The position numbers and the translations under genes were made by a program. Source: Curtobacterium sp. GC_Cur_3 (GTDB lineage: Bacteria; Actinomycetota; Actinomycetes; Actinomycetales; Microbacteriaceae). From it: 64,000 nt of DNA. The stretch covers positions 39,395 to 103,394 of the forward strand of contig NZ_JALNUI010000013.1 of the NCBI RefSeq assembly GCF_026544205.1, written 5' to 3'. Of the stretch, positions 56,703 through 64,000 are shown in pieces. Below the pieces are notes generated by a model. That model saw only the letters and a list, made by a program, of their open reading frames with translations, made no database searches and was not told the origin of the DNA. How positions within the stretch are numbered: position 1 is the first letter of the stretch; each line of letters begins with the position of its first letter.

Positions 56703-57389
56703 GTGTCCGCCGTGTCCACCCCTGCCCGCGTCCTGCTCATCGACGACGACGAGACCATCCGCCTGTCCGTGGCTCGTTCCCTCCGTGACGAGGGGCTCGT
56801 GGTCCTCGACGCGCCCGACGGGGACGCCCTGCAGCGGGACCTCGCCCGGTTCGTGCCCGACCTGGTGGTCCTCGACTGGATGCTGCCCGGTGCGAGCGGC
56901 ATCCAGCTCGCCGGCCGGGTGCGGACCACGTCCGACGCCGCCATCGTGATGCTCACCGCACGGGACGAGGTCGACGACCGGCTGCGCGGCTTCGCCGAGG
57001 GCGCTGACGACTACGTGGTGAAGCCGTTCGCGATGGCCGAGCTCGTCGCGCGGGTCACGGCCGTGCTGCGGCGCCGGGGCCGGATCCCGTCCGTGGTCGA
57101 GGTCGCGGACCTGGTGCTCGACCCGGACGCCGCCGTGGTCCGCCGCGCCGGGGTCACGCTCGAGCTCACCGCGACGGAGTTCCGGCTGCTCGCGTTCCTG
57201 GCCGAGAGCCGGGGGCGCACGCTCTCCAAGACGCAGATCCTGACGCAGGTGTGGGGGTACGACAGCGTCGACCCGAACCTCGTCGAGGTCCACCTCAGCG
57301 CCGTCCGCCGGAAGATGGAGGCCCACGGGCCTCGGCTCATCCACACGGTCCGAGGGCTCGGGTACCGCATGAGCGCGGTGGCCGCATGA
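56703..57389 (+). CDS. OmpR-family response regulator
   Basis: About 228 residues; GTG 56703 or 56712 are both plausible starts. The receiver domain is at residues 8-120, with the acidic pocket DDDE, phospho-acceptor Asp58 in VVLDWMLPG, and Lys in YVVKPFAM. The winged-helix DNA-binding domain is at 135-225 (ELTATEFRLLAFLAESRGRTLSKTQIL, then VHLSAVRRKME and IHTVRGLGYRM). It overlaps the histidine kinase gene by ATGA. Confidence 0.93.
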   Translation: MSAVSTPARVLLIDDDETIRLSVARSLRDEGLVVLDAPDGDALQRDLARFVPDLVVLDWMLPGASGIQLAGRVRTTSDAAIVMLTARDEVDDRLRGFAEGADDYVVKPFAMAELVARVTAVLRRRGRIPSVVEVADLVLDPDAAVVRRAGVTLELTATEFRLLAFLAESRGRTLSKTQILTQVWGYDSVDPNLVEVHLSAVRRKMEAHGPRLIHTVRGLGYRMSAVAA

Positions 57390-58903
57390 GCAGCGGGCCG
57401 CTCCGGACGGGGTCACTGCGCGCGCGGACGGTGGTGGCCGTGCTGGTGCTGCTCGCGGTGCTCCTCGGCCTGCTGTCCGTCGCGGTGCAGGCGACGCTCG
57501 GCGAGCGCCTCCGCACCCAGATCGAGGACCGCCTGCGCGACCGGGCATCCGCGGCCGCCGCGCTCGTGGGCACCGTGGACGCGGACGACCTGGCCGACCG
57601 CCTGTCCATGCAGGGCCTCGCCGTCACGATCACCACGAGCGACGGCGGTTCGGTCGAGGCCGGCCCCACCCCGGAGCAGCTCCGGAAGGGTCCGCCAGAG
57701 CCGCCGGGACTGTCCGGTCCGGCCGGGCCGGGAGGCTCGACACCAGCCAGCGGGTCGGCCACCGCCGACGGGGCGGCCGGCTCCACGACCGCGGCCGGGC
57801 AGGTCAGGATCACGTCCTCCACGGTGCGCGAGGAGGGGCGGCTCGTGACGCTGGTCTCCCGACTGAGTGACGGTTCGACGATCCGGCTGACCGCGGGGAC
57901 GGGGTCGGTCGACGAGGTCCTCGGCGAACTCCGCTGGGTGATGCTCGGCGCCTCCGCCGTGTTCCTGCTCGTCGCCGCGGGCGGGCTGGTCCTCGTGGTG
58001 CGGCGCACGATGCGGCCGCTCGACACGATGACGCAGGCGGCGAGGTCGATCGCGCACGGCGACCGGGGACGACGCCTCCGCCCGGCTCGCCGTGACACCG
58101 AGATCGGCCGCGTGGCGGTGGCCTTCGACGAGATGCTCGACGCCGTCGAGGGCGCCGAGCACCAGGCCCTCGCCGCCGAGGCCCGGATGCGCGCGTTCCT
58201 CTCCGACGCCGCACACGAGCTCCGCACCCCGGTCGCCGGCATCCGTGCCGCGGCGGACACCCTCGTGCGGACGCCGCTCGACCCCTCGGAACGCGAGGAC
58301 CTCGCCGTCCACGTCGTCCGGCAGGCGGGGCGTGCCGGACGCCTCGTCGACGACATGCTCCTCATGGCACGGGTCGACCGCGGGCTCGAACTCGACCTGG
58401 CGCCCGTGGACCTCGGTGCCGTCGCCCGACTCGAGGCGTCGCGAGCCCTCCTCCGGGCCCCGGCGCTCCGGGTCGAGGTCGTGGAGCCCGACGGTCCCGT
58501 CACTGTCCCCGGCGACGACGACCGGCTCGCGCAGGTCCTCGGCAACCTGCTCGAGAACGCGGCGCGGGCCACGGGCGGGAGCGGCGCCGTCACCGTGGTC
58601 GTCACCTCGGCGGACGGGCACGGGGTCGTGCGCGTGACCGACGACGGTCCCGGGATCCCGGAGGTCGACCGCGAGCGCGTGTTCGACCGGCTCGTGCGGC
58701 TCGACGCTGCGCGGGACGACCGGAGCGGTGGTGCCGGGCTCGGGCTGCCCATCGCCCGGGGCATCGCTCGAGCGCACGGCGGGGACCTGCTCTGCCCGCC
58801 CGGCGAGGACACGACGTTCGTCCTCACGCTCCCCGTCGTCGTGCCGACGCCCGAGTCCGTACCCGTTCGCGAGTCGACAGGCGCGGAGGCGCTTCGGGTC
58901 TGA
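57386..58903 (+). CDS. Sensor histidine kinase
   Basis: 505 residues. Helices at about 14-36 and 190-212 frame an external domain containing a Pro/Gly/Ser-rich stretch. HAMP linker at about 213-265; His277 in DAAHELRTP. The ATPase part has the N box NLLENAARA, the G1 box DDGPGIP and the G2 box GGAGLGLPIARG. It phosphorylates the response regulator upstream. The stimulus is unknown. Confidence 0.93.
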   Translation: MSSGPLRTGSLRARTVVAVLVLLAVLLGLLSVAVQATLGERLRTQIEDRLRDRASAAAALVGTVDADDLADRLSMQGLAVTITTSDGGSVEAGPTPEQLRKGPPEPPGLSGPAGPGGSTPASGSATADGAAGSTTAAGQVRITSSTVREEGRLVTLVSRLSDGSTIRLTAGTGSVDEVLGELRWVMLGASAVFLLVAAGGLVLVVRRTMRPLDTMTQAARSIAHGDRGRRLRPARRDTEIGRVAVAFDEMLDAVEGAEHQALAAEARMRAFLSDAAHELRTPVAGIRAAADTLVRTPLDPSEREDLAVHVVRQAGRAGRLVDDMLLMARVDRGLELDLAPVDLGAVARLEASRALLRAPALRVEVVEPDGPVTVPGDDDRLAQVLGNLLENAARATGGSGAVTVVVTSADGHGVVRVTDDGPGIPEVDRERVFDRLVRLDAARDDRSGGAGLGLPIARGIARAHGGDLLCPPGEDTTFVLTLPVVVPTPESVPVRESTGAEALRV

Positions 58904-58933
58904 CTCGAGGGTCATCGCGACGGGACACCCGAT

Positions 58934-58995
58934 CCCGTTTTCCGCGCTGACGAATCCGGTCCGCGAACCTCGGGCCGAGCCAACCGGATCCGTCA
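58934..58995. repeat. Intergenic palindrome, family A copy 3
   Basis: TGACGAATCCGGT (58948-58960) faces ACCGGATCCGTCA (58983-58995), a 48-base core as in the copies at 9221 and 29110. The left flank CCCGTTTTCCGCGC also matches copy 1 (CCCGTTCTCCGCGA). Confidence 0.75.
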
Positions 58996-59079
58996 GGCCT
59001 CCGGACGAACTCCGTCGTCCGCCGCCCGGGGGTGGGGGGAGTGGGACGACGTCCCGCCGCGGCCGCAGCAGGTCCTCCC

Positions 59080-59620
59080 GCGCGTGCCGCGTCGTCCCGC
59101 GCTCCGCAGGTCGAATCGCGCCTAGGAGGTCGTTCACCGCGTGGTCCGTCGTCCCGTGCTGCGCAGGTGGGATCGCGCGTGGGAGGTCGTTCGTTCCCAC
59201 CACCAACGCGCGATACCGCTTCCCACCGCGGGCGTCATGGGTGACACCGCGCGTTGCGGGTTGTTCCGCGCTCGCGGGCGAGGTCGCGCGTGCTGCGTCG
59301 TCCCGCGCTCCGCAGGTCGAATCGCGCGTTGCGGGTCGTTCCGCGCGTGGTGCGTCGTCCCGCGCGCGGCAGGTGGGATCGCGCGTAGGAGGTCGTTCCG
59401 CGCGTAGGAGGTCGTTCCGCGCGTGGTGCGTCGGCCCGCGCTCGGCAGGTGGGATCGAGCGTTGGAGGTCGTTGCGCGCGTGGTGCGTCGACCCGTGCTC
59501 GGCAGGTCGGATCGCGCGTGGGAGGTCGTTCGTTCCCACCACCAACGCGCGATACCGCTTCCCATCGCGGGCGTCATGGGTGCAACCGCGCGTTGCGGGT
59601 GGTTCCGCGCGGCGAGGAGG
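59080..59620. repeat. Tandem array of about 57-bp GC-rich repeats
   Basis: Six or so units of the type GTGGTGCGTCGTCCCGCGCT...GCAGGTGGGATCGCGCGT...GGAGGTCGTTC in direct order. A longer block, marked by GCGCGATACCGCTTCCCA, is present twice, 340 bases apart (59211 and 59551). All frames are open because of GC content, but no start or codon pattern supports a gene. It fills most of the 840-base gap before the GH43 gene. Confidence 0.8.
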
Positions 59621-59747
59621 AGCGCCGGGTCGGAGGACGCAGTGCGCCTGGTCGTCGCTGCGGCCGGGGCGTACGCTCGCGCCCAGCAGCGCCGCCACCG
59701 TGCGGTGTCCAAGCACCTCCTCAACGACGAGAGAGAGCGAGACCCCT

Positions 59748-61697
59748 GTGCGCCGAACACTCACCGCACTGATCGCGGTCGCGACACTGGCTGGGGTCGC
59801 GACCCCGGGCCTCCCGGCTGCAGCCGTGGCGGCACCCGCCGTCAGCGCGACCACCACCGCAACGACCACGACCAGCACCACCAGCACCAGCACCGGCACC
59901 GGCACCGGCACCGCAGCGTCGATCGCCTCGCGCGGCGCTCACTCCGCCCCGACGCACCAGAACCCGATGGCGCTCCGCCTGCCGGACGGGGAGACGGCCG
60001 CGAGCTGCGCCGACCCGACCGCGATCCACGGTGTCGGGCGCGACCGGAACTGGTACCTGTACTGCACGACCGACGCCCTCTCGGCGACGGAGAAGAACCC
60101 CGACGGCACGCTCGTGCAGCACACGGTGCCGACGTACCGGTCGACGGACCTCACGAACTGGACCTACGTCGGCGACGCGTTCAGCGCGAAGCCCGCGTGG
60201 GTCGGGGACGCGAACGGCATCTGGGCGCCGGAAGTCGTGTACCGCGCTGGCTCGCACGGGCGCGCGGGGACCTGGTACCTGTACTACGCCGCCTCGGACA
60301 CCCCGAGTGCGACGGGTCCGACCGGCGGCGGATCGGCCGTCGGCGTGGCGACGAGCTCGAGCCCGACGGGCCCGTGGACGGACTCGGGAGCGCCGGTCGT
60401 GGCACCGCGCTCAGGGCCGACCGGCGGGGACCGGTGGGAGTTCGACCCCGAGGTCATCACCGACCGCGGCACCACCTACCTGTACTTCGGCAGCTACTTC
60501 GGCGGCGTGAACGTCCGGACGCTGAGCGCCGACGGGCTCCGCTCCGACCCGACGAGCGAGCGGCAGATCGCGATCGACAACCGCTACGAGGGCGCCTACC
60601 TGATGCGCCACGCCGGGTGGTGGTACTTCATGGGGTCGGCGACGAACTGCTGCGCCGGCTCGCTCACGGGCTACGGCGTCTTCGTCGCCCGGTCGCGCAG
60701 CCCGCTGGGGCCCTTCGTCGACCGCGACGGGGTCGCGATCACCAGCACCCGGGTCGGAGGCTCGCCCCTGCTCGCCCAGAACGGCAACCGCTGGGTGGGC
60801 ACCGGCCACGACACCGTGGTGACGGACTACGCGGGGCAGGACTGGATCATCTACCACGCCGTGGACCGCAACGACCCGTACTACGCGGGACAGGCGACCT
60901 ACACGAAGCGTCCCGTGCTCATCGACCCGCTGGACTGGCAGGGCGGCTGGCCCGTCGTCCGCGGGGGAGCGGGCCCGTCCGACACCGTGCAGCCGGGGCC
61001 GGTCGCACAGCCCGGGCAGCGACCGACCTACCGAGCGACCAGCGCGCCCGTGGACGAACCGGGACGGCTGATCCGCTCGGCCTCGACCGGGTTCGACGGC
61101 TCGACGCTGCCGTCCCAGCTGACGTGGACGCGCGAGCCCGATGCCTCGACGTACTCCGTCGGGGACAGCACGTTCCGCTGGCAGACCCAGGCCGCGGACC
61201 TGCACCCGCCGCAGACGCCGCTCGCGTCCGTGCTCACCGAGCCGGCACCGCGCGGGGACTGGGTGCTGCAGACGACGGTCGCGGTCGACACCCCGGCCAC
61301 CGGCGACGGCGTGAACTACGTCCAGGGCGGCCTGATCGTGTACGGCGACGACGGCAACTACGTCCGGCTCGTGTCGAACTCGATCTTCAACACGCGGCAG
61401 ACGGAGTTCGGCAAGCAGGTGTCCGGGCAGCCGGCAGGAGCACCCACCTACGGCAACATGGTCGTCGGCCCGGTCGGTGACACGACGACGCTCCGGATCG
61501 TCCACCGCACCGTGGCGGGCGAGGGGCAGTACACCGCGTACACGAGCGCCGACGGCCGACACTTTGTCCGCGGTGGGACGTGGACGGCCGACCTCGGGGA
61601 CAGCCCCCGCGTGGGGCTGATCTCGCTCGGCGGGTCCGGGTTCACCAGCACGTTCGAGGACCTGCGGGTCAGCACGGTCAGGCCTTCCCACCGCTGA
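59748..61697 (+). CDS. Secreted GH43-family glycoside hydrolase
   Basis: 649 residues from GTG 59748. Signal peptide (to about residue 29), then a Thr/Ser/Gly tract coded by ACCAGC/ACCGGC hexamers. The five-bladed propeller spans about 70-420, with the GH43 triad visible: base Asp89 (SCADPTAI), Asp233 (WEFDPEVI) and acid Glu281 (YEGAYLM). A C-terminal concanavalin-like domain (about 445-645) follows (GFDGSTLPSQLTW, then QGGLIVYGDDGNYVRLV). It probably acts on arabinan, xylan or other plant wall arabinosides outside the cell. The two-component system upstream might regulate it, but a repeat array separates them. Confidence 0.9.
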   Translation: MRRTLTALIAVATLAGVATPGLPAAAVAAPAVSATTTATTTTSTTSTSTGTGTGTAASIASRGAHSAPTHQNPMALRLPDGETAASCADPTAIHGVGRDRNWYLYCTTDALSATEKNPDGTLVQHTVPTYRSTDLTNWTYVGDAFSAKPAWVGDANGIWAPEVVYRAGSHGRAGTWYLYYAASDTPSATGPTGGGSAVGVATSSSPTGPWTDSGAPVVAPRSGPTGGDRWEFDPEVITDRGTTYLYFGSYFGGVNVRTLSADGLRSDPTSERQIAIDNRYEGAYLMRHAGWWYFMGSATNCCAGSLTGYGVFVARSRSPLGPFVDRDGVAITSTRVGGSPLLAQNGNRWVGTGHDTVVTDYAGQDWIIYHAVDRNDPYYAGQATYTKRPVLIDPLDWQGGWPVVRGGAGPSDTVQPGPVAQPGQRPTYRATSAPVDEPGRLIRSASTGFDGSTLPSQLTWTREPDASTYSVGDSTFRWQTQAADLHPPQTPLASVLTEPAPRGDWVLQTTVAVDTPATGDGVNYVQGGLIVYGDDGNYVRLVSNSIFNTRQTEFGKQVSGQPAGAPTYGNMVVGPVGDTTTLRIVHRTVAGEGQYTAYTSADGRHFVRGGTWTADLGDSPRVGLISLGGSGFTSTFEDLRVSTVRPSHR

Positions 61698-61804
61698 GGC
61701 GCGACCAGGTGCTCGCCGTGCGTGGCGTGGCCGCCGACAGACCGCGGTTGAGAGCCCGTGCAGGATGCGCGTCCGTCGGCGCCGTGCGACCTAGGGTGTC
61801 GAGG

Positions 61805-62485
61805 ATGGGGAACGGGAACAGCAGTGGCCGCCGCGGGGGACTCATCACGATGCTCGTGGTCGGGGGGTACCTGGTGCTGCGCTTCGGGTTCCTCGCCTGG
61901 CGTGAGCACGAGCAGGGCATGTCGACGGCGGGGGTCATCGGCACGCTGGCGCTCTACGCGGCCGGCATCTTCATCGTCCTGCAGATCATCCTGGGGATCC
62001 AGAACGCCAGGACCCGGCAGCGGGAGACGGCCCTGTCGCAGCTGCACCCCGGCGCACACCTGGCTCCGGTCCAGCTGAAGCGCGACCTCGTGGTGGAGAT
62101 CCGTCGGACCGCGGCGATGCTCGGGACCACGCCCGACGGTGACGTCCCACGCCGGGGTCTCGCCACGCTCGTCGCCGACCACCAGGGCCTCGGCCTGTAC
62201 GTCGGGGGGAGCACCCCGCGCCTGCTGCTCGGCATCCCACGGTCCGCGGTGCGGTCGGTCGGCAACGGCGAGACCTCGGCAGCCGGCCGGTACGCGTTCG
62301 GCACCGTCGACGCCCTGCGGGTCCTCGTCGACACCGGGCAGTGGACGGCGGTCGACCTGCCGGTCTACCGGACGGTCGTGGGCTTCCCGAAGACCCTCCG
62401 CGGTGAGGAGCTCACCGACCGGGTCCGCGCCGTCGCCGTCGCCGCCGGGGTCCGGCAGGACGCAGAACCCCGAGCCGGGCTCTGA
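61805..62485 (+). CDS. Two-helix membrane protein with cytoplasmic domain, function unknown (226 aa)
   Basis: 226 residues from ATG 61805, seven bases after a TAGGGT box. Helices at about 14-32 and 42-62, then a soluble domain of about 160 residues (LHPGAHLAPVQLKRDLVVEIRRTAAMLG, then VADHQGLGLYVGGSTPRLLLGIP). A longer upstream frame is not supported. I do not recognise the family. Confidence 0.7.
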   Translation: MGNGNSSGRRGGLITMLVVGGYLVLRFGFLAWREHEQGMSTAGVIGTLALYAAGIFIVLQIILGIQNARTRQRETALSQLHPGAHLAPVQLKRDLVVEIRRTAAMLGTTPDGDVPRRGLATLVADHQGLGLYVGGSTPRLLLGIPRSAVRSVGNGETSAAGRYAFGTVDALRVLVDTGQWTAVDLPVYRTVVGFPKTLRGEELTDRVRAVAVAAGVRQDAEPRAGL

Positions 62486-62516
62486 GCGCGCGGCCCTGAG
62501 CCGGGACGACCCTGGC

Positions 62517-62732
62517 TCAGGCCGGGCGGTAGACCGCGATCGCCGGGGCGTCCCCGGCGTCGTGACGTTCGTCCGTCGCAGCCCAGGTGCGGCCGTCGTG
62601 CTCGAGGGTGGCGGGCAGGAGACCACGGACCAGGATCCGCACCGCCGGTTCGTCGCCGTCCACCAGGTCCACGCCGTGTGCGTCGGGCTCGTCCGGGCGG
62701 TGCGCCGGTACTTCCTTCACGAAGTCGCTCAT
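62517..62732 (-). CDS. Small protein of unknown function (71 aa)
   Basis: 71 residues from ATG 62732 with GGATGGGG upstream. An acidic N-terminal half is followed by a predicted beta strand (AVRILVRGLLPATLEHDGRTW). It is convergent with the gene ending at 62485. Family unknown. Confidence 0.5.
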   Translation of the reverse strand: MSDFVKEVPAHRPDEPDAHGVDLVDGDEPAVRILVRGLLPATLEHDGRTWAATDERHDAGDAPAIAVYRPA

Positions 62733-62831
62733 GCACCCCATCCAACACGGACACGCCCGGCACCGGCCGTGCGACGGCGGCACCCCTGAACACTGGTATC
62801 GTCATCCGAGCGCGGCCGTCAGGCAGCGCAT

Positions 62832-62903
62832 GCGGATGTGGCGCAGTGGTAGCGCATCACCTTGCCAAGGTGAGGGTCGCGAGTTCGAATCTCGTCATCC
62901 GCT
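62832..62903 (+). tRNA. tRNA-Gly (anticodon GCC), copy 2
   Basis: Base-for-base identical to the gene at 38729-38800, including the anticodon loop TTGCCAA. A GTATCGT -10-like box lies about 35 bases upstream and a T-rich terminator follows. Confidence 0.95.
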
Positions 62904-62935
62904 CGGGAACAACCGGCTCCACCCGGCCCCTGGAC

Positions 62936-62959
62936 AACCCCGACCTCGGTCGGGGTTTT
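62936..62959 (+). terminator. Intrinsic terminator after tRNA-Gly
   Basis: AACCCCGACC-TCGG-... stem closing as GGTCGGGGTT and followed by TTC; a compact, classical hairpin with a short T run. Confidence 0.85.
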
Positions 62960-63018
62960 CTGGTTCCAGGGCCGTCAGGCAAGCGCGTACCCGCCGTCAA
63001 GCGAGCTGGTGACGCACA

Positions 63019-63270
63019 TCAGGCGATCGACGCCGCTCGGACCCCCGGCAGCCCGACGCGACGCCGGACCCCGTCCGACACCACCGTGACGAGCACCGTG
63101 TCGCAGCCGTGGCACCGGGCGACCGACCCCATCGCCGTGCGGTACACCCGGGTCTCGCCGAGGGACCCGAGCGACCCGCACCCGGTGCAGCGCAGCCGTG
63201 CCGTCGTGGGGTCTTCTCCGAGCACGTCGGTCAGGTCACCGGCCAGGGCGTTGCCGTCGAGCAGGGTCAT
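63019..63270 (-). CDS. DUF6510-type zinc-ribbon protein
   Basis: 83 residues from ATG 63270. Two Cys pairs (RCTGCGSLG and RCHGCDTVL) form a zinc ribbon of the DUF6510 kind. Its ATG shares a base with the stop of the FAD-binding reductase upstream (TGATG). As I recall, such proteins accompany FAD-binding and molybdopterin oxidoreductases in actinobacteria. The exact role is unknown. Confidence 0.75.
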   Translation of the reverse strand: MTLLDGNALAGDLTDVLGEDPTTARLRCTGCGSLGSLGETRVYRTAMGSVARCHGCDTVLVTVVSDGVRRRVGLPGVRAASIA

Positions 63271-64000
63271 CAGCTGCCTCCGAACCGTTCCGCGCGGACG
63301 TCCGCCACGTCGTGCCCGAGCTCGCCGAGCCACCGGAGGACCTGTTCGACGAACGGCGTCGACCCGCACACGTAGACCAGGGCGCCGTCCTCCGGGGGCA
63401 GCACCGCCGCGGCCAGGGCGTCCTTCGTGAGCCGACCCGCCGGGACGGTCGCGTCGGCCGGTGCCGTGCGGCTGTACACGACGGTGACGTCGAGCGGGGC
63501 CGACGCGGCGCGGGCGGCGTCGAGCTCCGGCCGGAAGAAGACGTCCTCGGGGGTGCGGACGGCGTAGAGGAGCCGGAAGGGCGTCGGGTCGTCGGCCTCG
63601 GCGTGCGCCGTGACCATCGCCACGAGCGGCACGATCCCGGACCCGCCCGCGATGAGCTGCACGGGACGTGTCGACTCCGAGGACGGCCGCCACACGAACC
63701 ACCCGCCGAGGGGGCCGTGGACCTCGAGGGCGTCGCCGACCTCGATCGCGTCGACCAGGAAGGGGGAGACCTCACCGTCGTCGACCCGGTCGACCGCCAG
63801 GGTCACGCTCGGGTCGTCACCGGCGGACGCCACGGAGTACGAGCGGGTGGCCTGGTAGCCGTCCTCGGCCGTGAGCCGCAGGTCGAGGTGCTGCCCGGGG
63901 TCGTTGCCCGGCCACGTCGGGACGTCGAGCACCAGACGGCGCGCGGTCGGGCTCTCGGCGCTCACGGCGGCGACGGTCGCGGCGTGCCAGTCGGGGCGAC
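63270..64000 (-). CDS. Partial FAD-binding ferredoxin-reductase-like oxidoreductase
   Basis: At least 242 residues, with the 5' end outside the window. The visible part begins in the FAD domain (DWHAATVAAVSAESPTARRLVL), with GQHLDLRLTAEDGYQATRSYS binding flavin. The NAD(P) domain follows (LIAGGSGIVPLVAMV) and ends YVCGSTPFVEQVLRWL. It lacks a C-terminal 2Fe-2S domain. It probably passes electrons from NAD(P)H to a partner oxidoreductase beyond the edge. Coupled to the DUF6510 gene by TGATG. Confidence 0.88.
   Translation of the reverse strand, partial: RPDWHAATVAAVSAESPTARRLVLDVPTWPGNDPGQHLDLRLTAEDGYQATRSYSVASAGDDPSVTLAVDRVDDGEVSPFLVDAIEVGDALEVHGPLGGWFVWRPSSESTRPVQLIAGGSGIVPLVAMVTAHAEADDPTPFRLLYAVRTPEDVFFRPELDAARAASAPLDVTVVYSRTAPADATVPAGRLTKDALAAAVLPPEDGALVYVCGSTPFVEQVLRWLGELGHDVADVRAERFGGS

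Noticed and set aside
59080..59620. The 57-bp array as a repeat-protein gene
   Set aside because: Nearly all frames are open because stops are rare at this GC content; no start, ribosome binding site or third-position codon bias singles out one frame.
38729..62903. The two identical tRNA-Gly genes as ends (att sites) of an integrated element
   Set aside because: No integrase or phage genes lie near either copy and the 24 kb between holds ordinary chromosomal operons; duplicated tRNA-Gly(GCC) genes are common.

Overview
The window is very GC-rich DNA from a high-GC Gram-positive bacterium, most likely a motile Microbacteriaceae member such as Curtobacterium. The reasons are the gene content (FlbD, a flagellar export cluster ending in csrA, a class F sortase, an AgaS/DeoR sugar locus, OpuC-type osmolyte uptake), start codons of ATG or GTG, and many actinobacterial-type -10 boxes (TANNNT) lying 6-7 bases before a start codon. 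This is inferred from gene families, not from a marker gene. There is no integrase, transposase or CRISPR array, so it reads as chromosome with accessory patches.

Layout. 1-3.6 kb: small unknown and membrane proteins, ending with a membrane-anchored arsenate-reductase-like protein that lacks its catalytic cysteine. 3.8-5.3 kb: a GH36 alpha-galactosidase. 5.5-7.3 kb: an ABC exporter pair. 7.4-10.2 kb: an AlaDH/PNT-family dehydrogenase, a DHFR-like reductase, an Hsp20 chaperone and a small protein. 10.6-15 kb: an MFS exporter, a CPA1 Na+/H+ antiporter and a DUF475 (TerC-like) membrane protein, separated by repeat arrays. 15.3-18.2 kb: an ECF sigma factor, its anti-sigma factor, a class F sortase and a DUF4397 surface protein. 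18.5-29.5 kb: flbD-motA-motB-fliM-fliN-fliO-fliP-fliQ-fliR-flhB-flhA-(flhF-like)-csrA, with two GCCGATAG promoter boxes resembling the sigma-28 consensus. 29.5-32.3 kb: an acyl-CoA oxidase, a 35-residue membrane peptide and an unknown gene.

32.4-38.2 kb holds the most interesting locus: jetA-jetB-jetC of a Wadjet (MksFEB-like SMC) anti-plasmid system with no jetD nuclease gene beside it, a hexanucleotide repeat inside jetA and 15-bp direct repeats in front of it. 38.3-39.1 kb: tRNA-Val(CAC) on the minus strand, then tRNA-Gly, tRNA-Cys and tRNA-Val(GAC) on the plus strand. 39.2-43.1 kb: an unknown protein, an M16-like zinc peptidase, a G14 tract, a membrane protein, an HD-domain hydrolase and a lipoprotein. 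43.4-45.8 kb: an OpuC-type osmoprotectant transporter with two permeases and a binding protein but no ATPase. 45.8-52.3 kb: a DMT exporter, a DeoR regulator, a CUT1 sugar transporter and an AgaS isomerase, followed by a 28-codon remnant of a sugar kinase. 52.5-56.6 kb: a lipoprotein, a decayed lipoprotein 5' end, a carboxylesterase, an unknown protein and a low-complexity anchored protein. 56.7-58.9 kb: a two-component system. 59.7-61.7 kb: a secreted GH43 glycosidase. 61.8-64 kb: small unknown proteins, a second identical tRNA-Gly, a DUF6510 zinc-ribbon protein and a partial FAD-binding reductase.

Four families of intergenic palindromes or repeats recur across the window: 48-bp TGACGGATCCGG palindromes; GGTGCGAGGTTG palindromes; GGAGGC...GCCTCC terminator-like hairpins; and local tandem arrays at 10.3 and 59.1-59.6 kb. 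Genes are tightly packed, often with ATGA, GTGA or TGATG overlaps. Most long open frames on the opposite strand are composition shadows and are not listed.
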